DNA of 61,512 nucleotides from Chara braunii (taxonomy: Eukaryota > Streptophyta > Charophyceae > Charales > Characeae), in the NCBI GenBank assembly GCA_003427395.1, contig BFEA01000561.1, positions 866,431 through 927,942 of the forward strand, in the 5' to 3' direction. The position numbers and the translations under genes are program-made. Shown here one piece after another: positions 58,392 through 61,512 of the stretch. Numbering within the stretch: the first letter of the stretch is position 1; each line of letters begins with the position of its first letter. A model generated the notes under the pieces. That model did no database searches. It had not been told where the DNA came from and worked only from the letters and a program-made list of their open reading frames with translations.

Positions 58392-59058
58392 TTATCGGCC
58401 TACTGCTGCCTGAAGCTTCTTCCAGCCCTCATCCCCTTCATCTGGATCATGAGTACTGACATGTACATCAAATATGCTGGCCATGCGCCTAAGCCACTGG
58501 CTCGGGGGCGAAAACTTCGGGTCCAGATACAAACCATATACCAATTCGCATGTATAGCGTTCATATTCCCATCCTCGTGTCTTCAAAGCCGCTTCGGCCG
58601 CCGCCTCTACCCTTGCCTGTCCACCAAAACTCTTCTCTATCAGAAACTGAAGCAGGATTACTCGCCGATGGGAGCCCGAACTCTTCAGCGCGCTTGACCT
58701 CCACACGGGTTAGTACTTGCTCTTCCCCGTCCCGGGACACTTCCCTCGCCCACTTTGCTGCAGCCGCCTCGGCTACCCTCAGAGGCCTAGCAAGCAGGCT
58801 TCCATGCCCAAGCGCCAACTCTATACCATGCTCGATCCAAAAGGCGGCTGAAGGGTACAGGGTCACCCTTATAATTGCGCATTCCTCCCCATCATCAACC
58901 CCAGATTCAATCCAGACAAAGGTGTCCGTGCCCATTAGTACGCCTCACCAGGACGAAATATATTCCCCTTCTTTAACCCGTCTTGGCAAGGACATCTCGA
59001 ACCCGCCTTCCCTCTCTGCTGGCATGGCCACACTGGGGTCTTCCCTAGCATAAGGCAT
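58392..59058 (-). pseudogene. N-terminal gag domain, element 2 (stop and frameshift)
   Basis: Starts with ATG at 59058 (MPYAREDPSVAMPAEREGG). One in-frame TGA follows 38 codons later, then the frame continues through TLYPSAAFWIEHGIELALGH and RVEVKRAEEFGLPSAS. Near 58650 it shifts into the frame of FLIEKSFGGQARVEAAAEAA and LVYGLYLDPKF. These match the duplicated N-terminal gag domain of element 1 (27170-27634 and 26305-26990), showing that the two elements share a gag lineage. Confidence 0.65.
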
Positions 59059-61305
59059 CCTGAGTTGCCTTTGGTTTATCTGGGTTCTGCCCATCACAGA
59101 CAAACGTCAAGCATACGCCTTCCGTTACTATGCTGACAACGAGGTTCTACCACCACTACCCTTGAAGCCTCGGCTTCAACCATCTTTCCCTATAATGCAC
59201 CCTTTCCAGTGTTTACGACCATCCAGTTTAGAGGAAAATAATAATAATGGTACTGTACCACAGGAACCATGCATTCATAGATCTTTTAAAAACTCATAAT
59301 CATAATAACTCGTGGAAAACGATATATTACCAAAGTAACTGACCTAATAGATACTCATAATGATAAGACAGATCATACACAAGTTAGTCAGTTACCCAAA
59401 ACATACACAAATACCTCATAACAACAAGCCTATATCAACAGACGTACCAACGATTAGCACTCCCAGATATAATACTCATGAGAGCACCACACTTTACTCC
59501 CTGGCTTTGACAGAAGTATACTGTGGCGAGGGGCAGTGTAATCCTTTTCAGAAGGGATAACATCTCAAATCCCTGAGTCCCTACTCAAATATCAAGCCTC
59601 ACTGCTTCTCCCTCCGATTTCAGCATTCGTTCTTCACAAACCCTTGCCGACAAAGCAAACAACTTCACCATACACGCTTCGGGGTGTACCGTCCAGTCCT
59701 GTGCTTGGTGAACCCACTCGACACAAAAATAGTTGGGGATTCACCCCCTACCCTTTTGCGGCATGCAGTAGCTTCTTCCTTTATAGACCGTGATTGGACA
59801 AAACTCAAACACTTTCCTCCTATTCAGTAGTAGTGTAGTTATTTTATCCCAAAAAGATACAACAACATCACCCCACTATGGAATAGGAACACAGTTCCGG
59901 CGTGGGTCTCACTACTACCTACAAGACAAGGTTATAACTTCTTCAAAGCCATGTCTTTTAGAGAAACAATAACATAGGACTGCAACCTCCTTTAGGGTAG
60001 ACCTTACACATCGACCACTCCCTGAGAAGTATTTATCTCAAGAGGCGGTCACTGCATTCACCTCTGAATCCGCATCAGACGTGGATTCTGCGCAATTATT
60101 CTACCCTCTTTTGAAGAGCAATTCAAACACACAGACCTCAATAGGCAATCAATAAGCCAACAATCGGACTTGAGACACTTGTACAATTTTTTACAGTCCG
60201 GTATGCTCAAACATATACTTCAAATACATAACTCATACAAAAAAATATTCCTCACAGGAATAATCATTCAGATCCCATTATAATCAAACACATAACCTCA
60301 GGCTCATATACTTAGACATTTAGACAACTTTCTTTGAATAAGATCTGGCCTATACGACGGGTCCAATATATATAAATATATATATGTCTAAAAAAAAATG
60401 CCCTCAGAAAAATAGTCTCAAATCCTTAGTCTCGGTCATATAAATTCAAGTGGTTGGTCGAATCATGGAAAGGTTCAAGCGAAGGTCTAGCGCCAACTAC
60501 ATGTCGTTGCCCTATCAAATGTAAGTGAAGAAGACCTTCACTTGTTATCCCACTTGCCCCCCTACGATCAGATATCCTTTTTCGAGAGTAAGGTGATATG
60601 CATGCCTACTTTGTCCCATAGTCACCTCCACTGAGGTCACAATGCGGCATCCCCTGCACCTATCTGTCGTCCCATACGTCTTGTTCAAGCCCATCACATG
60701 GGCCAGACCTCATACCTTCATAACTTATATAACTCAAACGACCGCTAAGAACCCAGACTCGAAGTTCTTAATCCATATTCATAAAGCCTTCAGTCTCCTT
60801 AGCCTGACTCTCCGCGAAGTCCTCCAACGACTTCTACTATAGTAGGCCCCTTTGCTCATCCTCGGCCTCACTCTAAACCCAAAGTATCCCACCGCTCTCC
60901 TGGCCACTCAGACAACTCCTTTAGCCATAATGGGGACCTTACGAGGCTAACTCCCACGGCAAATATGCCCAACCACGTTGGCATCACCTCATCCCGCCTC
61001 ATCCATATCAACCACACGAGGCATTATCCAAACCCGTCAGCACTCAGGGCAAGAAAAGACACCAATTCCCACTATCATCATACCAGTTGGAGTACTTTAG
61101 CGCATAGTCAGAACGCTTATCACTTTCGAAACATCCTTACTTCACCGAGTAACGTCAACTCACATATTCACTCTCACTTGCTCTCTATCCAATACCATCC
61201 ACCGATTAATTCGTAGACGCTCGATCAACCTTCTCACTTTGCCTACTTTCTCCCAATCCAGTACCCGGATATCGTTCCACCAGGGACAACGGTAGGCAGC
61301 CGTTA
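59059..61305 (-). other. Long untranslated leader of element 2
   Basis: 2.2 kb between primer-binding site and gag with no ORF of note. It is AT-rich around 59240-60450 and has a (TA)n patch near 60370-60385. Confidence 0.6.
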
Positions 61306-61323
61306 TCCCCGACAACGGCGCCA
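61306..61323 (-). promoter_or_regulatory. tRNA-Asp primer-binding site, element 2
   Basis: The minus strand reads TGGCGCCGTTGTCGGGGA, one base from the element 1 site, 2 nt inside the LTR end (CGACA at 61326). Confidence 0.9.
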
Positions 61324-61325
61324 CC

Positions 61326-61512
61326 TGTCGGGCGCATTGGTCCGACACCGCACGTGGCAGCGCGGGACCCTCTCGGCCGCGTCACGCAGGAGTTGGACCA
61401 ACCTTGACACGAACACACACATGGAGCTTCCTTAGGCCGCTCCGGCTGAGTGCGCCAGCCATACCTCTCGCGAGCCCCTACGACAGGATAGGGCCTACGC
61501 GAGGCACAACTT
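61326..61512 (-). mobile_element. 5' LTR of element 2 (truncated by window)
   Basis: 187 bp matching 50573-50759 with few substitutions. The rest lies beyond the window, so the target-site duplication cannot be checked. Confidence 0.9.

Overview
This window is a repeat-dominated eukaryotic nuclear segment. No host gene can be identified with confidence. Nearly every recognisable protein belongs to Ty3/gypsy-type LTR retrotransposons. Both full primer-binding sites match the 3' end of tRNA-Asp (TGGCGCCGTTGCCGGGGA type), which is common in plant elements. With the very abundant (TTA)n, (CT)n/(GT)n and hairpin repeats, this suggests a streptophyte (land plant or charophyte alga). A Chara-like alga is my best guess but cannot be proved from the sequence. 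There are three N gaps (12168-12227, 30899-30943, 50823-51317).

Layout. (1) 1-3998: simple repeats, a tandem duplication, a tRNA-like SINE remnant and a 285-bp dispersed repeat. (2) 3999-14604 (+ strand) and 28779-37925 (- strand): two collinear copies of one very long LTR (about 8.4 kb after removing private insertions). They begin TGTCGGACC or CGTCGGACC followed by a palindrome and end GCGACA. Each contains (TTA)n tracts, a tRNA-like segment and an array of about 60-bp hairpin repeats. They lie in inverted orientation, although the right copy is joined correctly to a primer-binding site. (3) 28776 down to about 19196 (- strand): the decayed internal region of element 1, in order gag, CCHC knuckle, protease, RT, RNase H, integrase, broken by stops, frameshifts and a 173-bp palindrome. 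(4) 19000 down to 16740 (- strand): gag of a second gypsy family. (5) 37926-50572: satellites, tandem duplications, a third copy of the LTR-end palindrome, and long stretches with no gene I can recognise. (6) 50573-61512 (- strand): element 2, a gag-only LTR element (3' LTR, 5' LTR end, primer-binding site, three gag ORF blocks, CCHC, no pol). Its 5-kb non-coding 3' half holds several hairpin arrays.

The most interesting signal is not a gene. At least five unrelated tandem or dispersed repeat families (A 11.7-13.1 kb and 30.3-31.2 kb; B 53.17-53.93 kb; C 40.8-42.7 kb and 55.4 kb; D 52.56-52.86 kb; E 38.46-38.99 kb) share one design: a conserved loop core enclosed by a stem whose sequence differs from copy to copy while the two arms stay complementary. 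In family B the apparent mismatches become G-U pairs on the gag-sense strand. That is the pattern expected of selected RNA structure, and I know of no described family matching it.
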